11,781 nt of DNA, taken from assembly GCA_030623665.1 (NCBI GenBank), contig JAUXLO010000023.1, forward strand, positions 1 through 11,781, given 5' to 3'. The position numbers and the translations under genes are program-made. The first letter of the stretch is position 1; every line of letters starts with the position of its first letter. A model generated the notes under the pieces. It did not search any database and was not told where the DNA came from. It saw nothing but the letters and a program-made list of their open reading frames with translations. Positions 1-4,892 of this stretch are shown here, one piece after another. This stretch comes from Planctomycetota bacterium. GTDB lineage: Bacteria; Planctomycetota; Brocadiia; Brocadiales; Bathyanammoxibiaceae.

Positions 1-14
1 ACAAGGGATGGACG

Positions 15-365
15 GTGTTTAGAGTAGCTGATGGGACTTTCGGCATAGGGGATAGAGATATAGTTAGTATCGAGGACAGGAAACCAACCGCAGATGAAAA
101 GGCAAGGCTAATAAGATTCAAGACAGAACGCTATGACGCAACTTACGAATCGGATTTCGTTACGCCGTTTGAGGAAGACGTCATGCGTTTATACGTTTTT
201 GGCTGTTACAAGAAGCTGTCTGAGAAAACCTGTGTGGAGATTCTCGCTGAGAAATTTAACTTACCCCCGATAATCGTGTGGTGGATTCTTGAATTCAAAA
301 CGGTGGAGTTTGCGCCGTTAGTTTTCCCAACTGGAGACGAGGAAGAGTTTTTTGGTGTTCAATAG
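15..365 (+). CDS. Hypothetical protein, possibly 5'-truncated by the window edge
   Basis: I do not recognise this protein. From the GTG at 15 it is 116 residues, acidic, with no signal peptide or membrane segment. The C-terminal third (about residues 65-95) reads as helix, turn, helix, with a run of Trp/Ile (VWWILE), so a small DNA-binding fold is conceivable but unproven. The start is uncertain: an AAGGG at 3-7 sits 7 bases before the GTG and could be its ribosome-binding site, but the frame is also open to the left edge, so the gene may continue upstream. It looks more AT-rich than the genes to the right. Its stop at 363-365 overlaps the end of the broken minus-strand gene by 7 bases. Function unknown; I am fairly sure it is coding because the sequence is protein-like throughout. 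Confidence 0.6.
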   Translation: MFRVADGTFGIGDRDIVSIEDRKPTADEKARLIRFKTERYDATYESDFVTPFEEDVMRLYVFGCYKKLSEKTCVEILAEKFNLPPIIVWWILEFKTVEFAPLVFPTGDEEEFFGVQ

Positions 366-621
366 GTGTCCATGACAACGCAAAATAAGGTCTCAAGCAG
401 CTCCTGATAAGGCACTTCATCAGTATCACAATAGTTGCGAATCTCGTCCTGGAAGGCCAGCCAATCTCCTATTTCATACGTTCCTCCTTCTTGCAGACCT
501 TCTCGTAGAGGGCGTTAACAGATAGTCTCATAAGAGCGGATTGACTGAGCCTCTTACCTTTCCTTTGTAGAAGTTCAAGCCTTACTTGCTCAACCTTTAC
601 AAGCTACTCTCCCCCGGACAC
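359..621 (-). pseudogene. Broken small gene (one in-frame stop, one frameshift)
   Basis: Read on the minus strand, protein-like sequence starts near a possible GTG at 621 (VSGGE), meets TAG at 606-604, and continues in the same frame as LVKVEQVRLELLQRKGKR and on to MRLSVNALYEKV around 510-495. That frame then ends in a short tail at a TAG. A one-base shift near 498-490 gives LQEGGTYEIGDWLAFQDE and runs on to end ...LFCVVMDTY with TGA at 361-359. Neither piece alone has a normal start with a good ribosome-binding site, but joined they make one plausible protein of about 87 residues with two helical halves. I infer a decayed gene, possibly of a small DNA-binding or antitoxin-like protein. The family is not recognised. 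Two real overlapping small genes are the alternative. Confidence 0.45.
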
Positions 622-685
622 AAAGGACAGTATTATTCCAACCCTTATTGACCAATACCCTTACAGAAGTCACACTATTCATATC

Positions 686-702
686 TAGTATTTGAAATAC
701 TA
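686..702. promoter_or_regulatory. Perfect 8+1+8 palindrome, possible operator
   Basis: TAGTATTT-G-AAATACTA is an uninterrupted inverted repeat with a single central base. After one mismatch, two further outer pairs match (683-684 with 704-705). It lies in AT-rich intergenic DNA upstream, on the minus strand, of the broken gene, and 60 bases left of a second palindrome. The shape is that of a dimeric regulator site, but no matching regulator or firm promoter is visible. Confidence 0.3.
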
Positions 703-762
703 TATGTATACGGTGGCATTTACTGGTGACGGTGTTAATATTCTTACTAGTGGCATAGTCTG

Positions 763-780
763 CAATATTATTAAATATTG
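763..780. repeat. Inverted repeat CAATATT-ATTA-AATATTG
   Basis: Seven-base perfect arms flank a four-base centre, directly left of the GC-rich terminator hairpin. It contains TATTAT (766-771), which differs from a -10 box at one position, with a poor -35 (CTTACT at 743-748). It could therefore be an operator, the promoter of a very short transcript over the hairpin, or both. It is too AT-rich to act as a terminator. Confidence 0.3.
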
Positions 781-788
781 TAGGCCTG

Positions 789-840
789 GCGGGTGCTAGG
801 AAACGACCCTCCTCCTCAGACCTAGCACCCGCTTTTATTT
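789..840 (+). terminator. Strong Rho-independent terminator with C-rich 20-base loop
   Basis: GCGGGTGCTAGG (789-800) pairs perfectly with CCTAGCACCCGC (821-832), and TTTTATTT follows at 833-840. This is a 12-bp stem with a T tract on the plus strand only; the minus-strand side has no T tract. The loop (801-820) is unusually long and contains CCTCCTCC. No gene ends close on its left: the nearest plus-strand stop is at 365. It may therefore terminate an independent small RNA rather than a messenger. Confidence 0.75.
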
Positions 841-887
841 CTTACAAACTTCCTGCCAGAGCTTATCAAGGGCCATAAAGGCCCCTT

Positions 888-907
888 AAAACACCTTCCG
901 GGGTGTT
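888..907 (-). terminator. Weak hairpin downstream of the glycosyltransferase
   Basis: On the minus strand AACACC (907-902) pairs with GGTGTT (895-890) around a six-base loop and is followed by only two T before AAGGGG. A second small GGGCC/GGCCC hairpin lies just beyond at about 869-887. It sits about 120 bases after the glycosyltransferase stop, so it may end that transcript, but the T tract is poor. Nothing else convincing is seen between 841 and 1027. Confidence 0.2.
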
Positions 908-1027
908 ATGCACGCTTTGGTGAGCTTCTATAGGGGGACCGGGTATACTGCCTATTCTGTGGGCTTTATGGTTTCCAAGAGTTCTTGATAACGTGCATCT
1001 TTTCCTGAAACTGCCAACCGCTTAAAA

Positions 1028-1711
1028 CTATCTTGCGTCGTCGTACCACTGCCTTAGCCTATCGGGCGATACGCCGCAGAAATAGGCCATGAATAAAAAG
1101 ACGTTTAAGAGGTGCTGCCTGTAGATGCCCTTGCTCAGGTATCGCCTTGCGGACGTTACCACGGGGTCTTTTATTATGTGCAGACGGCCGCGCTGCCTGA
1201 GCCTCCTTATAATGTCCACGTCTTCCATTATTGGAATCTCTTTATAACCGCCCAGGGCATCGAAGACCTCTTTGCGTAGAAAAAGACCCTGGTCGCCGTA
1301 GCGGGCCCACCACCAGCTGAAGCGGGTGAATAAGGTGAGGAAACTGAGAAAGGGATGCGTGGTGTCGAACCTGAGGTTGAACGAGCCCGCCACCACCCCC
1401 GGTATTTCAAGGGCCTCCGGTATCTTCTCCTGTAACGATACGCCCTGCGGGAGGACAGTGTCGGCGTGGAGGAACAGCAATATCTCCCCGGCGGCGTGTC
1501 TGGCGCCGGTGTTCATCTGACCGGCCCTGCCGCTCTTATCCTGTATTACCCTGGCGTACCGGCCTGCTATCTCCACCGTGCGGTCCCCGCTCCCGCCGTC
1601 CACTACGATCACCTCAAAAGGACCTGCCAGTTCCTTCTGTTTATCGACCGCCTTGAGTGTGGCCTCGATAGACGCCTCTTCGTTCAGGGCCGGTATAATT
1701 ACGGAAATCAT
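1028..1711 (-). CDS. TIGR04283-type family 2 glycosyltransferase
   Basis: A GT-A fold, family 2 glycosyltransferase of the rSAM/selenodomain-associated type (TIGR04283), predicted to move a sugar from a nucleotide donor; acceptor unknown. From the ATG at 1711 it is 227 residues, the usual family length. MISVIIPALNEE opens the Rossmann-like half. VVDGGSGD (about 36-43) and LHADT (81-85) bind the nucleotide and metal. RAGQMNTGA (62-70), GDQGLFLR (139-146) and MEDVD (162-166) are family signatures. No signal peptide or strong membrane segment is seen. The frame is open to an ATG at 1804, but those 31 extra residues do not resemble the family. A GTG at 1729 has GAGG five bases upstream and is the main rival start. 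It is divergent from the zinc-motif gene. Members often sit near radical-SAM or arsenosugar genes, none of which is seen here. Confidence 0.9.
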   Translation of the reverse strand: MISVIIPALNEEASIEATLKAVDKQKELAGPFEVIVVDGGSGDRTVEIAGRYARVIQDKSGRAGQMNTGARHAAGEILLFLHADTVLPQGVSLQEKIPEALEIPGVVAGSFNLRFDTTHPFLSFLTLFTRFSWWWARYGDQGLFLRKEVFDALGGYKEIPIMEDVDIIRRLRQRGRLHIIKDPVVTSARRYLSKGIYRQHLLNVFLFMAYFCGVSPDRLRQWYDDAR

Positions 1712-1829
1712 CTTGCCGTGTGTACTCACTTCTGCCTCAGCCTCCGCAGCTCCCACGTGAAATAGATTATCAGCACAGCATAATAGTCTTGAGAACGGCT
1801 GCATTTAGTGATAAATTTCTGATAGCTTT

Positions 1830-1858
1830 TTAGTAGATTAGATACAGGTTTGTGTCAA
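1830..1858 (-). promoter_or_regulatory. Putative sigma-70 promoter for the glycosyltransferase
   Basis: On the minus strand a perfect TTGACA (1858-1853) is followed after 17 bases by TACTAA (1835-1830), which matches three positions of the -10 consensus. Transcription would begin near 1823, ahead of every candidate start codon of the glycosyltransferase. Good -35 and spacing, mediocre -10. Confidence 0.4.
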
Positions 1859-1870
1859 GCCATTTAATGT

Positions 1871-1877
1871 AAGGAGG
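1871..1877 (+). promoter_or_regulatory. Strong ribosome-binding site of the zinc-motif gene
   Basis: AAGGAGG ends seven bases before the ATG at 1885 and fixes that start. The site and its right flank (1872-1880, AGGAGGGTC) are perfectly complementary to the loop bases 805-813 of the terminator hairpin upstream. Confidence 0.8.
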
Positions 1878-1884
1878 GTCAAAA

Positions 1885-2199
1885 ATGACTAGCGCTGCTG
1901 CCGGGATATATTCCTGCGAGACCTGCGGGGCTGTTACGACAAATAAGGGGCATTTGTGCACGCCTGTACCGGTCACAAGGGTGGCCAAATGTACCTACTG
2001 TGGCCAGGTCGCCCTTGACGCAAGACACGTGTGCCGGCCCAAGCTGGTGACCTTGAAGTATTCTTGCGAGACGTGCGGGCGCCTGTCCAACTCAAGGAGC
2101 ATGCTCTGCCGTCCAAAGGCCATACCAAAGGGTCGTTCCAAGAGGGCGTCAAAGAAGAAGACATCGAAGAAGAGGACGGCCAGGGCCAAGAAAAGGTAG
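1885..2199 (+). CDS. Three-repeat CxxC zinc-motif protein with basic tail
   Basis: A 104-residue protein with two parts. Residues 11-75 are three repeats with an exact 25-residue period: Cys at 11/14/25, 36/39/50 and 61/64/75. Repeats 1 and 2 have C-x2-C-x8-H-x-C (His23, His48), a CCHC set able to hold zinc; repeat 3 has Met73 instead of His. Repeats 1 and 3 also match at DNA level (1909-1929 against 2059-2079, 19 of 21 bases), which points to internal duplication. Residues 78-104 hold 15 Lys/Arg, in histone-H1-like KKKTSKKR style, suggesting binding to DNA or RNA. No signal peptide is present. The start is set by a strong AAGGAGG seven bases upstream. It stands alone: divergent from the glycosyltransferase and convergent with the HD-nuclease gene. 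I know of no function; nucleic-acid binding is inference. Confidence 0.85.
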   Translation: MTSAAAGIYSCETCGAVTTNKGHLCTPVPVTRVAKCTYCGQVALDARHVCRPKLVTLKYSCETCGRLSNSRSMLCRPKAIPKGRSKRASKKKTSKKRTARAKKR

Positions 2200-2221
2200 T
2201 ATGGTGTAAGATATTATAATC

Positions 2222-2244
2222 CTTGCGGGCGCTGGCAAGATTTT
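2222..2244 (+). terminator. Weak terminator after the zinc-motif gene
   Basis: CTTGC (2222-2226) pairs with GCAAG (2235-2239) around an eight-base GC-rich loop, then ATTTT follows. The stem is short, but it sits 23 bases after the stop and before the convergent gene, where a terminator is expected. Confidence 0.35.
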
Positions 2245-2301
2245 CCGGCCTGGCTGACGTGTGGTCCCGGCATGTATCCCTTGCCGTTCCTGCCGGACAA
2301 T

Positions 2302-3258
2302 TCAGGGTTTCTTTGTGCCCTTGTAAAGCATTGTCCCGAACATCTTGTGGAAACCTGTCCAGTGGCTGTCCGGGTCCCGGTCTTCAGCCACCACTCTGGA
2401 AAAGCCCTGGAGCTTGGCGTCGAGGTTATCGAGATAATGTACTGCCAGTGCCTCTGCCGTCATGGGGGTTCTGGGGGAGTTGGTGTCGGCATCACCATGG
2501 TGGCTTAGAATGATGTGCCTGAGCAGGTCGAGCAGCTCGGCCGGAAAATCCTTTATCGTGGCGGCCTTTTCTTCGACCATCAGCACTCCGGTTACTATGT
2601 GCCCCACCAAGCGTCCCTGGTCGGTGTACTGAAAGCCGCCTTGGTGGGAGAGTTCCCGGAGCTTGCCGATATCGTGGAGTATCATGCCTGTAACAAGCAG
2701 GTCCCTGTCCAGGAGGGGGCGGTAATGGTCGGCAACCTTCATGGCGAGTTTGGTTACGCATACGGTATGGTCCAGCAAACCGCCGAGATAGGCATGATGG
2801 TACATGATCGATGCGGGACATGACCTGAGCCCGCGAGATATGTCCTCGTCAGCCAGAAATGACCTCAGGAGTTCGGAGAGGTGCGGGTCCTTAACCGAGT
2901 CTACAATCTCCTCAAGTTCCTTCCTTAGCTCTCCGACGTCTCTTTCCGAAGACGGGAGCAGCTCTTCCAGACTGGGAGGGATAAGTTCTCGGGAAAAACT
3001 CTTTATATCTAACTGCAGCTTATTCTTATATTCCTTTATCTGGCCCTGGACCCTCAGAAAACCATCCGTCCCGAAGGACTCTATCTGGGTGGAGTCTACG
3101 TCCCACATGACGGCGACTATAGTACCGGTCTTGTCGGCCAGTTGGGCCTGTATGTAGAGCTTGCCGTTGCCGTATGACCGCACCTCCCTCGATTTGAGCA
3201 AGAAGACCTCGTCTACCTTACCACCCACTTTCAGTTGATTGATGAACATTCTGCCCAT
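2302..3258 (-). CDS. YhaM-like OB-fold/HD-domain 3'-5' exoribonuclease
   Basis: A 318-residue cytosolic protein with the layout and length of YhaM (about 314 in Bacillus subtilis), a 3'-5' exoribonuclease that also acts on DNA. Residues about 5-90 form an OB fold (KSREVRSYGNGK, LADKTGTIVAVMWDVD) for nucleic-acid binding, and 91-135 are a charged helical linker. The HD phosphohydrolase domain follows: YHHAYLGGLLDHT (153-165), the HD pair H195-D196 in ILHDIGK, H220 in GHIVTG, LSHHG (251-255) and HYLDNLDAK with D277. All expected metal ligands are present. The ATG at 3249 (MFINQLKVG) is an alternative start three codons in; neither has a clear ribosome-binding site. It lies 40 bases after the GcvH-like gene, so it is probably co-transcribed. 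Loss of this enzyme is usually mild because other RNases overlap it. Exact substrate here is inferred from the family. Confidence 0.88.
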   Translation of the reverse strand: MGRMFINQLKVGGKVDEVFLLKSREVRSYGNGKLYIQAQLADKTGTIVAVMWDVDSTQIESFGTDGFLRVQGQIKEYKNKLQLDIKSFSRELIPPSLEELLPSSERDVGELRKELEEIVDSVKDPHLSELLRSFLADEDISRGLRSCPASIMYHHAYLGGLLDHTVCVTKLAMKVADHYRPLLDRDLLVTGMILHDIGKLRELSHQGGFQYTDQGRLVGHIVTGVLMVEEKAATIKDFPAELLDLLRHIILSHHGDADTNSPRTPMTAEALAVHYLDNLDAKLQGFSRVVAEDRDPDSHWTGFHKMFGTMLYKGTKKP

Positions 3259-3298
3259 AATGAGACGCAGGCCTTATTCTTAAGCGGTTGGATTTCTG

Positions 3299-3688
3299 TT
3301 ACTTCCTCAGCTTCTTCCGCACCCGGGAAAGATACTCCTCGGCCTCCAGGAGGGAATCAATACGCGGTGGATCTGAGAGCTTGATCTTTAGCAGCCATCC
3401 ACGTTTATAAGGGTCTTTCTTCACTAAGGCTGGATTCCTGAGGATGGCCTTGTTTGTCTCTGCCACTAACCCTTCGACGGGGGACATTATCTCGTGTATG
3501 GCATTGGTCGTCTCCACATCCCCCAGAGCTACACCCACCAGGAGCTCATCGTCTTTAATAGGCAATTCCAGGTTGAGCACCTGGCCCAGGCCCTCCAGGG
3601 CAAATTCCGTCAGACCGATGTAGGCTGTGCGGCCCCTTATCTTGACCCATTCGTGGGACAAGGTATATTTTAAGTCCTGTGGCAGCAT
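3299..3688 (-). CDS. GcvH-like protein lacking the lipoyl lysine
   Basis: At 129 residues this has the full fold of glycine-cleavage H protein: YTLSHEWVKIRG (8-19), YIGLTEFALEGLGQVLNLELP (23-43), SPVEG (69-73), and a C-terminal GWLLKIKLSDP followed by the usual final helix. In true H proteins the lipoate is carried on the Lys of a VESVKA-type motif. Here the same place reads GDVETTNA, with Asn62 (codon AAT, 3505-3503). It therefore cannot be lipoylated at the normal position or shuttle methylamine in glycine cleavage. No gcvT or gcvP lies nearby; the neighbours are miaA upstream (72-base gap) and the YhaM-like gene downstream (40 bases). AGGAGA lies 12 bases before the ATG, a rather long spacing. 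It is either an H-fold protein with a different, perhaps binding-only, role or a decaying paralog. The intact frame and conserved core favour a retained role. Confidence 0.85.
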   Translation of the reverse strand: MLPQDLKYTLSHEWVKIRGRTAYIGLTEFALEGLGQVLNLELPIKDDELLVGVALGDVETTNAIHEIMSPVEGLVAETNKAILRNPALVKKDPYKRGWLLKIKLSDPPRIDSLLEAEEYLSRVRKKLRK

Positions 3689-3760
3689 GGTTTAAACGGC
3701 TCTCCTGGCAGATTTTGCAGACTCTATCAGAGAACTTAGGGGCTGTCAAGGGCAATAAAA

Positions 3761-4702
3761 CTATCGCTCAAGTATCTCTTGCACACGTCTCGATACCGAT
3801 TCCATGTCATCTCCCTCATTTATCGCCACCCAGTTGGTGCGGGAAAAACTCCTGAACCAGGTCATCTGCCTCTTGGCAAACCTCCTCGTGTTTTGCTTTA
3901 TCTTGTCGCGCATCCCGTCGGCACTCAACTTTCCGTCGAGGTACTCGATGACCTCCTTATATCCAAGGGCCTCTCTGGCCTGTTTGCCCAAAGAACCCTT
4001 CGGGCGGCTGAGCAGTTTCTCCACCTCTTCTACCAGGCCCTGCTCAAACATCTTGTCCACCCTCTCCTCAATCCTCCGGTGCAGGTCTTCCTTACTGCGG
4101 TGTAAGATTATCAGGACAGAATCACCCCCGTCTGAACCCCACTCCTGCTGGAGGAGGGATATTGCACGGCCCGTCTTCCTGTACACCTCGAGTGCGCGGA
4201 CTATGCGGCGCAGGTCTTTCACATGTATCCTTTTTGCAGACTCCGGGTCCGCCTCCCTGAGCACGCCGTGGAGGTATGCGCTGCCCCTCTCCTCCGCCAC
4301 CGCCATGAGTTCCTCCCTCAGCGCCCAGTCGGCCTCCGGCCCGCTGAAGAGACCTTCCCTCAGGGCCTTTATGTAAAGCCCCGTACCGCCCACAATGAGA
4401 TGCCTCTTGCCCCTGCGCTCTACGTCGCTGACGGCCTCAAGCGCATCGTGCAGGAAACGTCCCACACTGTAGGACTCGGACGGTTCCACCACGTCTATCA
4501 GGTGGTGGGGCACCTCGGCCCTCGCCTTGCGTGACGGCTTGGCGGTGCCGATATCCATCCCGCAATAAACCTGCATCGAGTCTGCCGAGATTATCTCGGC
4601 GCCTATACTGCGGGCCACGCGCAGGGCAACCTGCGACTTGCCGCTCGCGGTAGGCCCGGTAAGTATCCAGAGGGTCTGATGCACGGGTGTTGACGCGTCC
4701 AT
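3761..4702 (-). CDS. miaA: tRNA dimethylallyltransferase MiaA
   Basis: MiaA adds the dimethylallyl group to N6 of A37 in tRNAs reading codons that begin with U; MiaB often extends it to ms2i6A. All landmarks are present, numbered from the ATG at 4702: P-loop GPTASGKS (16-23), ISADSMQVY with the catalytic-type Asp41, DIGTAKP (50-56), HHLIDV, VGGTGLYIKAL, RRIVRALEVYRKTG and the C-terminal QNTRRFAKRQMTWFR. The length of 313 residues matches the family (316 in Escherichia coli). The frame is open to an ATG at 4759, but a likely promoter (-10 at 4745-4740) lies inside that extension and its residues are not family-like, so I chose 4702. No good ribosome-binding site is visible. It is first of three minus-strand genes, with the GcvH-like and YhaM-like genes following. 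Confidence 0.95.
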   Translation of the reverse strand: MDASTPVHQTLWILTGPTASGKSQVALRVARSIGAEIISADSMQVYCGMDIGTAKPSRKARAEVPHHLIDVVEPSESYSVGRFLHDALEAVSDVERRGKRHLIVGGTGLYIKALREGLFSGPEADWALREELMAVAEERGSAYLHGVLREADPESAKRIHVKDLRRIVRALEVYRKTGRAISLLQQEWGSDGGDSVLIILHRSKEDLHRRIEERVDKMFEQGLVEEVEKLLSRPKGSLGKQAREALGYKEVIEYLDGKLSADGMRDKIKQNTRRFAKRQMTWFRSFSRTNWVAINEGDDMESVSRRVQEILER

Positions 4703-4739
4703 TTGCCGAAAGTCGTCAGCTCGTATATACTTACAAGAT

Positions 4740-4767
4740 ATAGTACCACATCCCCTCATACAGTCAA
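4740..4767 (-). promoter_or_regulatory. Putative sigma-70 promoter for miaA
   Basis: On the minus strand TTGACT (4767-4762), a 16-base spacer and TACTAT (4745-4740) match the consensus at five and four positions. A transcript would start near 4733, downstream of the ATG at 4759 but upstream of the ATG at 4702, which supports the shorter MiaA. Its -35 faces that of the addB promoter. Confidence 0.5.
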
Positions 4768-4784
4768 GCTATTGTAATATTCGC

Positions 4785-4813
4785 TTGACAATATTTTGGC
4801 AATGGGGAATAAT
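4785..4813 (+). promoter_or_regulatory. Strong putative sigma-70 promoter for addBA
   Basis: Perfect TTGACA (4785-4790), a 17-base spacer and AATAAT (4808-4813) match the consensus at six and five positions. Transcription would begin near 4820, giving an untranslated leader of about 73 bases before the addB ATG at 4893. It is the best promoter in the window. With the miaA promoter it forms an inverted repeat, GTCAAGC (4763-4769) and GCTTGAC (4783-4789). Confidence 0.6.
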
Positions 4814-4892
4814 TCTTGTATGAAGTTTTTTGGGGAGATTTTCTGGTGCATATTTATACAAATGTCCCCTGTTAGCAGTACCCTCTGAATCA

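Noticed and set aside
956..1045. A minus-strand frame after the glycosyltransferase, with protein-like stretch SFKRLAVSGKDARYQE.
   Set aside because: About 30 residues, no ATG or GTG start and no ribosome-binding site; the glycosyltransferase already ends at its usual family length.
1711..1804. Longer start at 1804 for the glycosyltransferase.
   Set aside because: The 31 added residues do not resemble the family, no ribosome-binding site precedes the 1804 ATG, and MISVIIPALNEE is the normal beginning.
1729..1822. A short minus-strand frame ending YYAVLIIYFTWELRRLRQK whose TGA overlaps a GTG start of the glycosyltransferase.
   Set aside because: It reads like a membrane segment with a basic end, but it has no proper start codon or ribosome-binding site and is under 40 residues; chance is likely.
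2206..2220. TATTATAAT-like -10 box after the zinc-motif gene.
   Set aside because: The sequence is palindromic, has no -35 at the right distance, and would drive transcription only into a convergent gene.
1014..3291. Twelve-base inverted match, CCAACCGCTTAA (1014-1025) and TTAAGCGGTTGG (3280-3291).
   Set aside because: In a window of this size several 12-base matches are expected by chance, and no shared context or longer similarity is seen.
3555..3755. Open frame overlapping the start of the GcvH-like gene.
   Set aside because: It is a shadow frame; the GcvH frame has clear family similarity and this one has none.
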